DNA of 64,000 bases from Synanceia verrucosa (GCA_029721515.1 JAQQSB010001506.1:1-64000); one strand, 5' to 3'. Positions 30,947 to 40,768 are shown, counted from the first letter of the stretch. The notes: generated from the sequence alone by a model not told the origin. A program made the numbers and translations.

Positions 30947-32786
30947 GATGAAGGCCGAGCCTCACAAATCAGAACTCAAAACTGTTGGTCTACAGACGAC
31001 ATACAACCCCATGTGGCTGTAGACATTTATTGGAAAAACTCAAATGTGCAAAAGGTGGTGGCTCTAGTAGACACGGGGGCAGAGGCCACCCTCATACATG
31101 GTAATCCTCATAAATTGGGTGGCTGGGAAAAGGCGCTGGAAGGCCGGCGCTGGAAGGCCGGAGTATTCAATCCAGAATTAGGTCAGACTCTAGAGGAATT
31201 GGGAGAAGGAAAAAGCAGCCAGTGGGCTGAATTGAAGGCCGTGCATATGGTTTTGCAACAGGTGGGTGTACAGGAAGTGTACATTTTCTCTGACTCTTGG
31301 TCAGTAGTGAATGGATTAACCACCTGGATGCCTACATGGCAAAGTCACGACTGGAAAATACAAAGTAAAGAGGTTTGGGGCAAAGAGTTGTGGAAGGACA
31401 TTTGGGAAAAAGCACAAATACTTGATATAACAGTGACACATGTAGATGCTCACACCAAGAACACAGACCCAGAAGCTCTACACAACCGATACATCGACGG
31501 TGTCGTGAGAGCTATGCCAATAGAAAGACAGTCTAGTGTAGGACTCGCTAGATGGGCTCATCAGAAGTCAGGTCACTGGGGAATCCAGGGGACAATGCAG
31601 TGGGCCCAAGACAGAGGCATAGATCTGAAAACAGATGATGTCAAAACTGTTATACAACAATGTGAGCAATGTCAACATCAAAGGAGAGGTACACACGCAA
31701 CATTTGCAGGGTCAACTACACAGAGGAAAATCACCAAGCCAAATATGGCAAATGGATTTTATTGGCCCTATGCCCGAATCTCAAGGTTGTAAATATGCAT
31801 GTACAGCAGTTGACACATTCTCAGGAGTAATGGTGGTCCATCCATGTAAATATGCTAATCAACATGCTACCATTCGGTGTTTGGAGCTCATAGAAAAATT
31901 CTATGGAGTCCCATTACAGATTCAGACAGATAATGGTACACACTTTACCGGGAATGCAGTCAAAGAGTGGTATCAGGAGAAAAACGTTGAGTGGATTTTC
32001 CATGTTCCCTATCATCCTCAAGCAGCAGGGCTGATAGAGAGAATGAATGGAATTCTGAAAGACTCACTGAAAAAACTGTCAGTAAACAATGATCTGACAG
32101 GATGGAGAAGGAATTTGGATCAAGCTGTAAAGCAGCTGAATAATAGGCCAATCGGACCAGGAGTAACTCCTATGAATAGGATGGTCAATGTACATAATAC
32201 TCCAGAAAAAGAGCCTATCAGGATGTGGAAACTTAATGATAAGGCAGAAATACCAGTAAGAGCTACACCTGGTTCAGCAGGACTAGATTTAAGAACTCCT
32301 GAAACGATAACTTTAGCTCCAGGACAGACACAGGTGGTAAAAACAGGCCTAGGGCTACAATGTCCCTCCGCAATGTATGGCCATATTTTGCCAAGGTCAG
32401 GATTGTCACTCAAAGGACTGACAATCTTAGCCGGAGTTATTGATCAGGACTATCAAGGACAGCTAGGAGTAGTCTGTCATCACCTAGGGAAAGAACCCTT
32501 AGTGCTAGGACAGGGCTCAAAAATAGCTCAGCTGGTAATCAAACCATGTGACATGACTCAAGTACAAGAGATATATGCTCCAACCTCTATTACAACACGA
32601 GTTGCTGGAGGATTTGGTTCAACGGATAAACCAGGAGCAAAAGTGTGGGTAAGACAGGAACAAGGTCCACCCAAGGCAGCTGAGATCATTGCTCAAGGGG
32701 ACGACAGAGTGGTAGCGGTCATATTTCCAGGACAGGAAAAATGGGTAAATGTGCCAGTGTCGAAATGTTATCTGCGAGAGAACTAA
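30947..32786 (+). pseudogene. pol: Pol remnant: protease start, RNase H, integrase, dUTPase; RT deleted
   Basis: In phase with gag: a protease start with active-site ALVDTGAEATLIHG (Asp at 31070). At 31132-31159 a 14-bp sequence is duplicated and the frame jumps into mid-RNase H (SSQWAELKAVHMVLQ, IFSDSWSVVNGL, HVDAHTKN), so the rest of protease, all RT and the first RNase H catalytic Asp are missing. Integrase follows with its HHCC zinc site (HQKSGH, CEQC); near 31740 a one-base frame change leads to the catalytic core (MDFIGPMP, QTDNGTHF, GLIERMNG: D, D, E). From ~32240 a dUTPase is fused, with all five motifs (PGSAGLDL, PRSGLSLKG, GVIDQDYQG, GSKIAQLVI, GGFGSTD). dUTPase removes dUTP during reverse transcription. 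The frame ends at TAA before env. Confidence 0.93.
32240..32640 (+). other. dUTPase domain fused C-terminal to integrase
   Basis: All five trimeric-dUTPase motifs are in one uninterrupted frame with the catalytic Asp of motif 3 (IDQDYQG) and the Gly-rich motif 5 (GFGSTD) kept. In betaretroviruses this domain lies between gag and pro, in some lentiviruses between RNase H and integrase; after integrase is the ERV-L arrangement. About 50 further residues (VWVRQEQGPP, FPGQEKWVNV) follow and may belong to an integrase-type C-terminal extension. Confidence 0.93.
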
Positions 32787-32900
32787 TTGTGCTTTCTTTT
32801 TCCTATATACCCAATAGCGTTAATCTGTGTTACAGAATGTTCCCGTGGAACCTGTTAATCGGACGACCAGGACGATCGGGTGACCAGTACAGACGACAGT

Positions 32901-34747
32901 ATGGCGGGCCCAAGATGCTGGGGTGTCGGCTGCTGGGACACAATCCTCCCTGCTCTCGGTGCCATGGCATTGATGTGGTCCAGCCTCTTCTGGGTAGCAA
33001 CGGCAACGCCGGCGATGCAGTTGATGGAGGCGCATCAACCCTATGTCGTGGGCCTGGGCTGGAGAACCAGCATATGCTCAGAGGAACGGATGTGCCCTAT
33101 TGCAAACATCACTAGCACTTGCCCCATCTATCAGTGTGAGAAGTGTTATAGACAGTACAACAGAGGGCATAATGTTCCTGTTGTAGAGGAGAACTGCAGA
33201 GTAAACATCACCGCTGATATGAGCCTGTGTTTAGGTCATATAAATAACTGGACATGTGTAACTAATGGCTCTACTGAATTGTCCATTATTGCTAGTGGGG
33301 ACATGTGGATTATGAATGTCACCACTATACCAAGCAGAATTGCCTTTGGCTATGTAATAAGGACAATACCTGAACAGTCAGTAGTTACAGAGACTAATTT
33401 GGCCCCAATAATATCCACCTGTCAAGAGATGGCAACACAAATACGGCACACTGATGTACATTGGAAAGTTTTGTTTCCTCCTTTGCCCACGATGCGGACT
33501 GACGGCGGCGAGAATGGTATGACACACTGCTCGGGGGAACTGGAACTGTTCTTGGTCTATCAAACACTATTGATAATGAGATAACACGAACCATGTTGTC
33601 AGACACAGGTCATCAAACATCGCTGGGGATCCAGCAAATTGGACTTTGGATGCCGTCCACTGTAGCGACACAAGAAGAAACAGCACGATTATTTTTGTAC
33701 AATTTTAACTGGAAAATGATGATGGGAAATAGTATAGAGCAAATACTAACAAATATTACCACAGCTCTCAATCTTACCAAATGAAATGTGCAATCAGTGA
33801 ATGCTAGAGTACAAAGAGAATCATTTATAAGAGCTGTAACATCCAATAATGTCAATGAATGGAGAAGAATTTGGAACATTACTGATACCTGGTGGTTAAA
33901 GGTTCAACCACAACAAACTAAATGTAACAGTGCTATGTGTGAAGGGCATTGGATCCAGTATAATGTGTCTAAACCAGTGACAATATGTCGGTATCATGTG
34001 TTACCTGTAATAACTACATCGGGATATTGGTTTTTGAAACTCAGGGGAGATTGGTACAGCCCGCATACCAATTTTACCTATGACCTACGCATGTGTGAAC
34101 AAACAGATAAGGGGGTTGCTTGCCTATTACGTGAATCATATCAGGAACCATGCTTAACCAAAGACGATGCGTTGTGTGACTGGTATCATGAACCATCTAG
34201 AAATATGCTATGGCAGATTGGCCCACACACTCTGTGCGTAGCAGCGATAGAATATCATCCACAATTGCCTCGGGTACCCTATACTGGATGCCTCCATGGT
34301 GTTCATTTGTGGCACTGGAATAACATGACCTACTATTTGACTAATTACAGCAGTGAAACTCGCTCAGCATGGGCTCAGTGGAGGATGCTGAACATTCCAT
34401 GGCGGGTATCCCTGGACCGGTTCAGAGGCGCACTGAACCTGTCTACGGAACTACAGCAGATTCTCAATTCTCATAGGTCTAACGTTTCCAGACTACAGGT
34501 GTCCACCTATGTGGCAAAGGGAAGGGTATTGCATGCCGCCAGGCTGGTAGAGCAAGATTCTGCTCATCACTGGTGGGATATATTCACAGGCTTTTCAGTA
34601 ACAGCCCGACAGACTTTTGTACCCCCTCTGTTGGTTCTTGTAATAATCATCGCTTTGCTGACGCTATGTAATGTATGTACATGTATCTATATTAGACAGA
34701 TCAGAAGATCTTTAATTCAGCGTTTATATAATACAGCCCTAAGATGA
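32901..34747 (+). pseudogene. env: Retroviral envelope gene, one frameshift and one stop
   Basis: The ATG at 32901 starts a protein with a hydrophobic signal segment at about residues 14-38, followed by a Cys-rich, N-glycosylation-rich surface part. Near 33495 the frame changes; just after it a run of three Arg codons precedes a Gly-rich hydrophobic segment that looks like a cleavage site and fusion peptide. In that second frame a TGA at 33782-33784 interrupts, then the frame stays open through a Cys-rich ectodomain, a membrane span (about 34615-34692, VLVIIIALLTL core) and a short basic tail to the TGA at 34745-34747. I see no gamma-type CX6CC motif. As it stands it cannot make a full envelope. 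Confidence 0.88.
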
Positions 34748-35013
34748 GAATCACTTTCCAAATAGATGACTTGCCAGAAGCTCATCCTTTAATGGTGATT
34801 ACTGTTACGCCTAAACCACAAGGTCACCATTGGCGGCTGATGTATAGGAACTCGACTCGAAATTATAGGCGTCGATTGAGATTTACCACTAGAGCGGCGT
34901 TGCTATATTTTGCAGTATTAGCTGTTGGCGATCTGCAAGATAGCCCATTCGTAGTGTTAAATCACAGCCACGCGGTAACTAGTGAAAGAATCCTTATGAA
35001 AGCGCTGCCATGA
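34744..35013 (+). CDS. Small ORF overlapping the env stop, 89 aa, unknown function
   Basis: Its ATG overlaps the env stop as ATGA, which would suit termination-reinitiation or expression from a spliced message. The protein is basic in the middle (NYRRRLRFTTRAALLY) with a short moderately hydrophobic stretch (ALLYFAVLAVG) and no signal peptide. It ends 72 bp before the polypurine tract, in the accessory-gene position. It is intact while pol and env are broken. I recognise no homologue; it may be an accessory gene or a chance frame. Confidence 0.45.
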   Translation: MRITFQIDDLPEAHPLMVITVTPKPQGHHWRLMYRNSTRNYRRRLRFTTRAALLYFAVLAVGDLQDSPFVVLNHSHAVTSERILMKALP

Positions 35014-35085
35014 AGATGTGCCTTTAGATGAACCATTGGAAACGGGTTCTTAAATTGAAATATATTTTATGTATCATGTCAGGCC

Positions 35086-35095
35086 AAGGGTGGAA
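35086..35095 (+). promoter_or_regulatory. Polypurine tract
   Basis: AAGGGTGGAA directly abuts the 3' LTR start, the site from which plus-strand DNA synthesis begins. One T interrupts the purine run. Confidence 0.75.
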
Positions 35096-35739
35096 TGACA
35101 TGGAAATATTACAAAGTGTCCTGACATGACCTCAAATGTTGCATAAACTGTCCTAGTTAAGGGCTTATATAATTGGCCCACTCAATATCTATGGGAATAT
35201 AACTTGTTTTGAAACTGCTTGTATCAAGGGAGTAGCAGGGAATGTTTGGGAGTAAGGGCACTGTGACCGCTCAGGGAGTGTTTTCCCAGGGCATAGGACT
35301 CCTCGCGGGCTCAACCGCTGCCAGGGACTGGCCCTCCCTGCCTGCTTGTGAGCTCTGTCTGGGCAACCGTATAAAGATTAGGGAGAGCCCTAGTTCTGGC
35401 GGAGTCTGCTGCGGGTTGCGATCGAACGCCCAGCCTATTGAAGCCCACTCTGCCCGGACTGACGGCTCTCCAGTCCAGTGTCACGGTAAGAGTGTTGAAT
35501 GGATGTAATCTATGCAAAGGCTTCAATATTTGATGTGTGTGATAATGTTCACTGAGCTTTGCGGGGAATAAACTGACACAATTATTCTAGCAAATCAGTT
35601 GATGTGTGTGATAATGTTCACTGAGCTTTGCGGGGAATAAACTGACACAATTATTCTAGCAAATCAGTGTGTGTGTGTGATCTTTGTGTGTATTCACTGC
35701 GTGCCGACCACCCTCGAACCTTTAAAATATCACAAAACA
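35096..35739 (+). repeat. 3' LTR
   Basis: 644 bp, TGACATGG to CACAAAACA, with the same 69-bp duplication. It lacks the 15-bp insertion of the 5' LTR and differs at about 12 sites. It is followed by GTTGG, the target duplication. Confidence 0.95.
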
Positions 35740-35955
35740 GTTGGACTCCGCCAAGGCTGCCCTTTGTCACCGATTCTGTTCATAATTTTTATGGACAGAA
35801 TTTATAGGCGCAGCCAAGGCATTGAGGGGGTCCGGTTTGGTGACCTCAGTATCACATTGCTGCTTTTCGCAGACGATGTGGTTCTGTGGGCTTCATCAGG
35901 CCGTGATCTTCAGCTCTCACTGGAGCGGTTCGCAGCCGAGAGGTTGGGATGAAAG
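35740..35955 (+). pseudogene. Rex3 RT middle part (catalytic FADD block)
   Basis: Continues the RT directly after the provirus: LRQGCPLSPILFIIFMDRI, then LLFADDVVLW with the catalytic Asp pair, then GRDLQLSLERFAAER. The last 50 bp (35906-35955) occur again at 36534-36583. Confidence 0.92.
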
Positions 35956-36532
35956 CTCTCAATCTTACCAAATGAAATGTGCAATCAGTGAATGCTAGAG
36001 TACAAAGAGAATCATTTATAAGAGCTGTAACATCCAATAATGTCAATGAATGGAGAAGAATTTGGAACATTACTGATACCTGGTGGTTAAAGGTTCAACC
36101 ACAACAAACTAAATGTAACAGTGCTATGTGTGAAGGGCATTGGATCCAGTATAATGTGTCTAAACCAGTGACAATATGTCGGTATCATGTGTTACCTGTA
36201 ATAACTACATCGGGATATTGGTTTTTGAAACTCAGGGGAGATTGGTACAGCCCGCATACCAATTTTACCTATGACCTACGCATGTGTGAACAAACAGATA
36301 AGGGGGTTGCTTGCCTATTACGTGAATCATATCAGGAACCATGCTTAACCAAAGACGATGCGTTGTGTGACTGGTATCATGAACCATCTAGAAATATGCT
36401 ATGGCAGATTGGCCCACACACTCTGTGCGTAGCAGCGATAGAATATCATCCACAATTGCCTCGGGTACCCTATACTGGATGCCTCCATGGTGTTCATTTG
36501 TGGCACTGGAATAACATGACCTACTATTTGAC
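35954..36532 (+). repeat. Duplicated env fragment inserted in Rex3
   Basis: A 579-bp copy of 33763-34341 of the provirus, same length, same orientation and apparently identical, including the TGA stop. It is flanked by 50-bp direct repeats of Rex3 and overlaps the first repeat by the two bases AG. The fragment has no promoter or splice context of its own. Confidence 0.93.
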
Positions 36533-36533
36533 A

Positions 36534-37210
36534 ATCTTCAGCTCTCACTGGAGCGGTTCGCAGCCGAGAGGTTGGGATGAAAGTCAGCACCTCCAAATCT
36601 GAGGCCATGGGAGAAGATCCTGCCCCAAGTAGAGGAGTTCAAGTATCTCGGGGTCTTGTTCACGAGTGAGGGAAAAATGGAGCGGGAGATCGACAGGCGG
36701 GTCGGTGCAGCTTCTGCAGTGATGCGGACGCTGTATGGGTCCGTCGTGGTGAAGAGGGAGCTGAGCCGAAAGGCGAAGCTCTCAATTTACCAGTCGATCT
36801 CTGTTCCTACCCTCACCTATGGTCACGAGCTGTGGTACGTGACTGATAGAACAAAATCATGGATACAAAATGAGTTTCCTCTGCAGGGTGTCCGGGCTCT
36901 CCCATAGAGATGGGGGAGAAGCTCGGCCATCCGGGAGGGCTCAGAGTAGAGCCGCTGCTCCTCTGCATCGAGAGGAGCCAGATGAGGTGGCTCGGGCATC
37001 TGGTAAGGATGCCTCCCGGACGCCTCCCTGGTGAGGTGTACCGGGCACGTCCCACTGGTAGGAGACCCCGGGGACGACCCAGAACACGCTGGAGAGACTA
37101 TGTCTCTCGGCTGGCCTGGGAAGCGCCTCGGGATCCCTCCAGAAGAGCTGGACGAAGTGGCTGGGGAGAGGGAAGTCTGGGTTTCCCTGCTTAAGCTGCT
37201 ACCCCCGCGA
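36534..37210 (+). pseudogene. Rex3 RT C-terminal part and 3' end
   Basis: Motifs: VSTSKSEAM, then an internal deletion, EEFKYLGVLFTSEGKMEREI, VVVKRELSRKAKLSIYQS, PTLTYGHELW, and after frame changes near 36900 and 37120 RSQMRWLGHLVRMPPGRLPG, RPRGRPRTRWRDYVSRLAW and LLPPRPDPG. This is the thumb and C-terminal region of RTE-type RT. Several indels make it non-functional. Confidence 0.9.
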
Positions 37211-37246
37211 CCTGATCCCGGATAAGCGGAAGAGAATGGATGGATG

Positions 37247-37260
37247 GATATATACATATA
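37247..37260. repeat. Rex3 target-site duplication, 3' copy
   Basis: GATATATACATATA, exact match to 26516-26529; its first bases overlap the GATG tail. Confidence 0.85.
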
Positions 37261-38190
37261 AAGGCATACATTAGATTTAGATATAGGTGTATGAACATGA
37301 CACTGCACAATCATTGTCAGAAAGAATACAGCATCAACTTGTAAAGTACTTTCTACTTGGATACAAAGTATCCAGCCATGTAAAGCAAGCGATGCTGAGG
37401 TAAACTGAGGTCAAGCGTACGTTGAGCATACGTAAGCGTATGTTGGTCAGCGCAACATCAGGAGCTTTACCAAGCGGCTGCGTTACGTTTCAAGCGGCGC
37501 CATCAGAAACATAATGACAAGGTTTCACCCGATCCTGAAATAGAAAACTACATAGCTCAACATAAAATACAGTCATGTTTATTCATGGCCGTATATGTTA
37601 TTTCACAGAAGCCCCTTAATTTTAAGAAGCCCCCTTGGGCGAAGCTAGCCAACAAACAAAAAACATCTGTATCAGTATCTCCCTGACAAGATATTATCAC
37701 TCTACAACGCGAAAACTAAACACATTATTAATAAACTAGCTCGTCTTCAATCACAGTTTGTCATGTTATGACACAAAACTTATCTCAGAGGGAAAAGCCA
37801 GTCGGCTTTGTAACAGTGAAATCTGAGATTAGCAGCAAACTGCGATGTCAATATTAAGCGAAGCAGCATAAAGCTTAAGAAAGCACACACCGATATAACT
37901 TTTTTTCCTGTGGTTTACATTTAGAATTGAAATCTTACCTCAAACACAAAACAAAACACCAAGTGGAAATCAAGAGAGTCGCTGCCTCGTCCGCAGATGT
38001 AGTAGAAGATGTAGTCTGAAGGGTGAAAGACAGCCTCCTCCTCCTCCTTCTTCTTCTTTGCCTCTTCATCAAGCTCGTAACAGCGCCATAACAGCGTAGT
38101 AGCCAAACATATATTGCATCCGTAGTGGTTTAGCGCTACCATTGGAAATGAATGGGAAACGGTTTAGGGCCGTTTCGCTAACCTTTCCCC
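37261..38190. other. No gene recognised
   Basis: Apparently unique non-coding sequence with a CTTCTC-rich stretch at ~38035-38065. No domain, RNA gene or element end is recognised. Confidence 0.5.
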
Positions 38191-38191
38191 G

Positions 38192-38233
38192 AGTGCCGTC
38201 CGGGAGACCCGGGTCCGATTCCCGGCCAATGCA
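38192..38233 (+). pseudogene. tRNA-Gly 3' half
   Basis: CCGGGAGACCCGGGTCCGAT to GGCCAATGCA is the 3' half of a GCC-type copy. The 5' half is replaced by unrelated sequence (TTTCGCTAACCTTTCCCC). Confidence 0.7.
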
Positions 38234-38460
38234 GAGGAGTTTTGAGCAAGTGAGCATCAACTAAAGAAGTATATCTTTGGAGCCCGTTACCCCGAGTAAC
38301 AGATGTAGCAGTAATGTCCATTTGATGAATCCTGCTCTCTTGACTTACTCCAAAGTTATTCTGCATCTCTGTTTAAACGGTACAGGGCAGTATCATCCAG
38401 CATCTGCTACATTTGAACAACAATCTTTTCAGAGAATTGCAGTTTGGTTTGCTAGTTTGA

Positions 38461-38531
38461 GCATTGGTGGTTCAGTAGTAGAATTCTGACCTCCCACGCG
38501 GGAGACCTGGCTCCGATTCCCAGCCAATGTA
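38461..38531 (+). pseudogene. tRNA-Gly(CCC) copy 1, degraded
   Basis: 71 nt, anticodon loop CTCCCAC. The anticodon stem has two mismatches (TGAC for TCGC), the D-loop has AGTAGTAG for AGTGGTAG, and the T-loop starts TCC. Confidence 0.65.
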
Positions 38532-38966
38532 GGGAAATTTTGAACTTAAGTGAGTAAAAAATAGAGAACAATATCTTTGGAGCCCATTACTACTGATGAA
38601 CCAATGAAGCTTCATGAGGTATTTTTGATATTTTTGACTCCTCTGGATGGCGCTCTTGGTTTAAAGAAAAAGTTAAAAAAAATTCAATTTCCATGACACT
38701 AGCCTTTTCCTTTAAACCAAGTGCTACATCTGGAGGAGTCAAAAAATATCACAAGTGCTTCGTGAAGTTTCATTTGTCCGTCACTACCCAATAGATCGAG
38801 GGACAGATGTAGCAGTGATGTCCATTTGAAAAATCCTCCTCTCTTGACTTAGTCCAAAGTTATTCTGCATCTCTGTTGAGGCAGAACATGGCAGTATCAT
38901 CCAGCATTTGCTATATTTGAACATCAATCTTTTCAGAGAATTGTAGCATTTTGGCTGCTAACTTAA

Positions 38967-39037
38967 GCATTGGTGGTTCAGTGGTAGAATTCTCGCCTGC
39001 CATGCGGGAGACCCGGGTCCAATTCCCGGCCAATGCA
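38967..39037 (+). tRNA. tRNA-Gly(GCC) copy 1
   Basis: 71 nt with paired acceptor GCATTGG/CCAATGC, anticodon arm CTCGC-CTGCCAT-GCGGG and paired T-stem CCGGG/CCCGG. The T-loop is TCCAATT, so T55 is C and the G of TTCGA is A. Activity is doubtful. Confidence 0.6.
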
Positions 39038-39266
39038 GAGGAGTTTTGAACAAGTGAGCATCAACTAAAGAAGTATATCTTTGAAGCCCGTCACCCCGAT
39101 TAACAGATGTAGCAGTAACGTCCATTTGATGAATCCTGCTCTCTTGACTTACTCCAAAGTTATTCTGCATCTCTGTTTAGACTGTACAGGGCAGTATCAT
39201 CCAGCATCTGCTACATTTGAACAACAATCTTTTCAGAGAATTGCAGAGTTTGGTTTGCTAGTTTGA

Positions 39267-39337
39267 GCATTGGTGGTTCAGTAGTAGAATTCTCACCTCC
39301 CACGCGGGAGACCTGGCTCCTATTCGCAGCCAATGCA
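39267..39337 (+). pseudogene. tRNA-Gly(CCC) copy 2, degraded
   Basis: Anticodon loop CTCCCAC with an A-C mismatch in the stem; T-arm CTGGC-TCCTATT-CGCAG has two mismatches and a broken B box. Confidence 0.65.
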
Positions 39338-39353
39338 GGGAACTTTTGAACTT

Positions 39354-39435
39354 CCATCCATCCATTATCTACCGCTTATCCTCATAGGGTCGCGGGGGGG
39401 CTGGAGCCTATCCCAGCTGTCTTAGGGCGGAAGGC
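39354..39435 (-). mobile_element. 5'-truncated L2-tailed SINE/LINE end, unit 2
   Basis: 82 bp, antisense: TATCTACCGCTTATCC, GGGTCGCGGGGGGGCTGGAG, CCTATCCCAGCTGTCTTAGG. It is bracketed by a 12-bp target duplication ACTTTTGAACTT (39342-39353 and 39436-39447). It is absent from the equivalent site at ~38540 and ~41148. Confidence 0.85.
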
Positions 39436-39868
39436 ACTTTTGAACTTAAGTGAGTAAAAAATAGAGAACAATGTCTTTGGAGCCCATTACTACTGATGAA
39501 CTAATGAAGCTTCATGAGGTATTTTTGATATTTTTGACTCCTCTGGATGGCGCTCTTGGTTTAAAGAAAAAGCAAAAAAATTTTCAATTTCCATGACACT
39601 AGCCTTTTCCTTTAAACCAAGTGCTACATCTGGAGGAGTCAAAAAATATCACAAGTGCTTCGTGAAGTTTCATTTGTCCGTCACTACCCAATACCTCGAG
39701 GGACAGATGTAGCAGTGATGTCCATTTGAAAAATCCTCCTCTCTTGACTTAGTCCAAAGTTATTCTGCATCTCTGTTTAGGCGATTTTGTAGGCAGTATC
39801 ATCCAGCATTTGCTATATTTGAACATCAATCTTTTCAGAGAATTGTAGCAGTTTGGTTGCTAACTTAA

Positions 39869-39939
39869 GCATTGGTGGTTCAGTGGTAGAATTCTCGCCT
39901 GCCATGCGGGAGACCCGGGTCCGATTCCCAGCCAATGCA
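39869..39939 (+). tRNA. tRNA-Gly(GCC) copy 2, one T-stem mismatch
   Basis: As the other GCC copies, but the T-arm reads CCGGG-TCCGATT-CCCAG, giving a C-A mismatch. T55 is C. Confidence 0.55.
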
Positions 39940-40168
39940 GAGGAGTTTTGAACAAGTGAGCATCAACTAAAGAAGTATATCTTTGAAGCCCGTCACCCCG
40001 ATTAACAGATGTAGCAGTAACGTCCATTTGATGAATCCTGCTCTCTTGACTTACTCCAAAGTTATTCTGCATCTCTGTTTAGACTGTACAGGGCAGTATC
40101 ATCCAGCATCTGCTACATTTGAACAACAGTCTTTTCAGAGAATTGCAGAGTTTGGTTTGCTAGTTTGA

Positions 40169-40239
40169 GCATTGGTGGTTCAGTAGTAGAATTCTCACCT
40201 CCCACGCGGGAGACCTGGCTCCTATTTGCAGCCAATGCA
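40169..40239 (+). pseudogene. tRNA-Gly(CCC) copy 3, degraded
   Basis: Nearly identical to copy 2 but the T-arm reads TCCTATT-TGCAG. The D-loop and anticodon-stem defects are shared. Confidence 0.65.
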
Positions 40240-40255
40240 GGGAACTTTTGAACTT

Positions 40256-40337
40256 CCATCCATCCATTATCTACCGCTTATCCTCATAGGGTCGCGGGGG
40301 GGCTGGAGCCTATCCCAGCTGTCTTAGGGCGGAAGGC
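40256..40337 (-). mobile_element. 5'-truncated L2-tailed SINE/LINE end, unit 3
   Basis: Same 82-bp insert at the same base within the unit and with the same 12-bp duplications as at 39354-39435; it was copied with the unit rather than inserted twice. Confidence 0.85.
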
Positions 40338-40768
40338 ACTTTTGAACTTAAGTGAGTAAAAAATAGAGAACAATGTCTTTGGAGCCCATTACTACTGATG
40401 AACTAATGAAGCTTCATGAGGTATTTTTGATATTTTTGACTCCTCTGGATGGCGCTCTTGGTTTAAAGAAAAAGCAAAAAAATTTTCAATTTCCATGACA
40501 CTAGCCTTTTCCTTTAAACCAAGTGCTACATCTGGAGGAGTCAAAAAATATCACAAGTGCTTCGTGAAGTTTCATTTGTCCGTCACTACCCAATACCTCG
40601 AGGGACAGATGTAGCAGTGATGTCCATTTGAAGAATCCTCCTCTCTTGACTTACTCCAAAGTTATTCTGCATCTCTGTTTAGACGGTACATGGCAGTATC
40701 ATCCAGCATTTGCTATATTTGAACATCAATCTTTTCAGAGAATTGTAGCATTTTGGCTGCTAACTTAA

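Larger units (their letters stand above)
28945..35739 (+). mobile_element. Endogenous retrovirus, LTR-gag-(pro)-RNaseH-IN-dUTPase-env-ORF-LTR
   Basis: A 6.8-kb provirus with paired LTRs, primer-binding site, polypurine tract and 5-bp target duplication. By eye the LTRs differ at about 12 positions of 644 plus one 15-bp indel, roughly 2%, so the insertion is fairly young. Gag has one open frame; pol lacks most of protease and the whole RT and has one frameshift; env has one frameshift and one stop. A dUTPase lies downstream of integrase, as in ERV-L-type class III elements, yet an env gene and a further small ORF are present, which those elements normally lack. The exact lineage is not determined. 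The copy cannot replicate by itself because RT is missing. Confidence 0.95.
26530..37246 (+). mobile_element. Rex3-like (RTE clade) LINE, interrupted by a provirus and an env copy
   Basis: Element sequence occupies 26530-28944, 35740-35955 and 36534-37246, framed by an exact 14-bp target duplication and ending in GGATAAGCGGAAGAGAATGG plus GATG units. The encoded endonuclease-RT matches the well-known fish Rex3 family as I remember it. A retrovirus sits inside the RT domain and a 579-bp retroviral env fragment lies further downstream. Before these events the element was probably near full length. Confidence 0.9.

Noticed and set aside
35979..36602. 207-codon frame downstream of the provirus taken as a separate env-derived gene
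   Set aside because: It is a promoterless 579-bp copy of the env middle that starts after the same TGA and ends in Rex3 sequence; there is no ATG at its start and no sign of selection can be seen.
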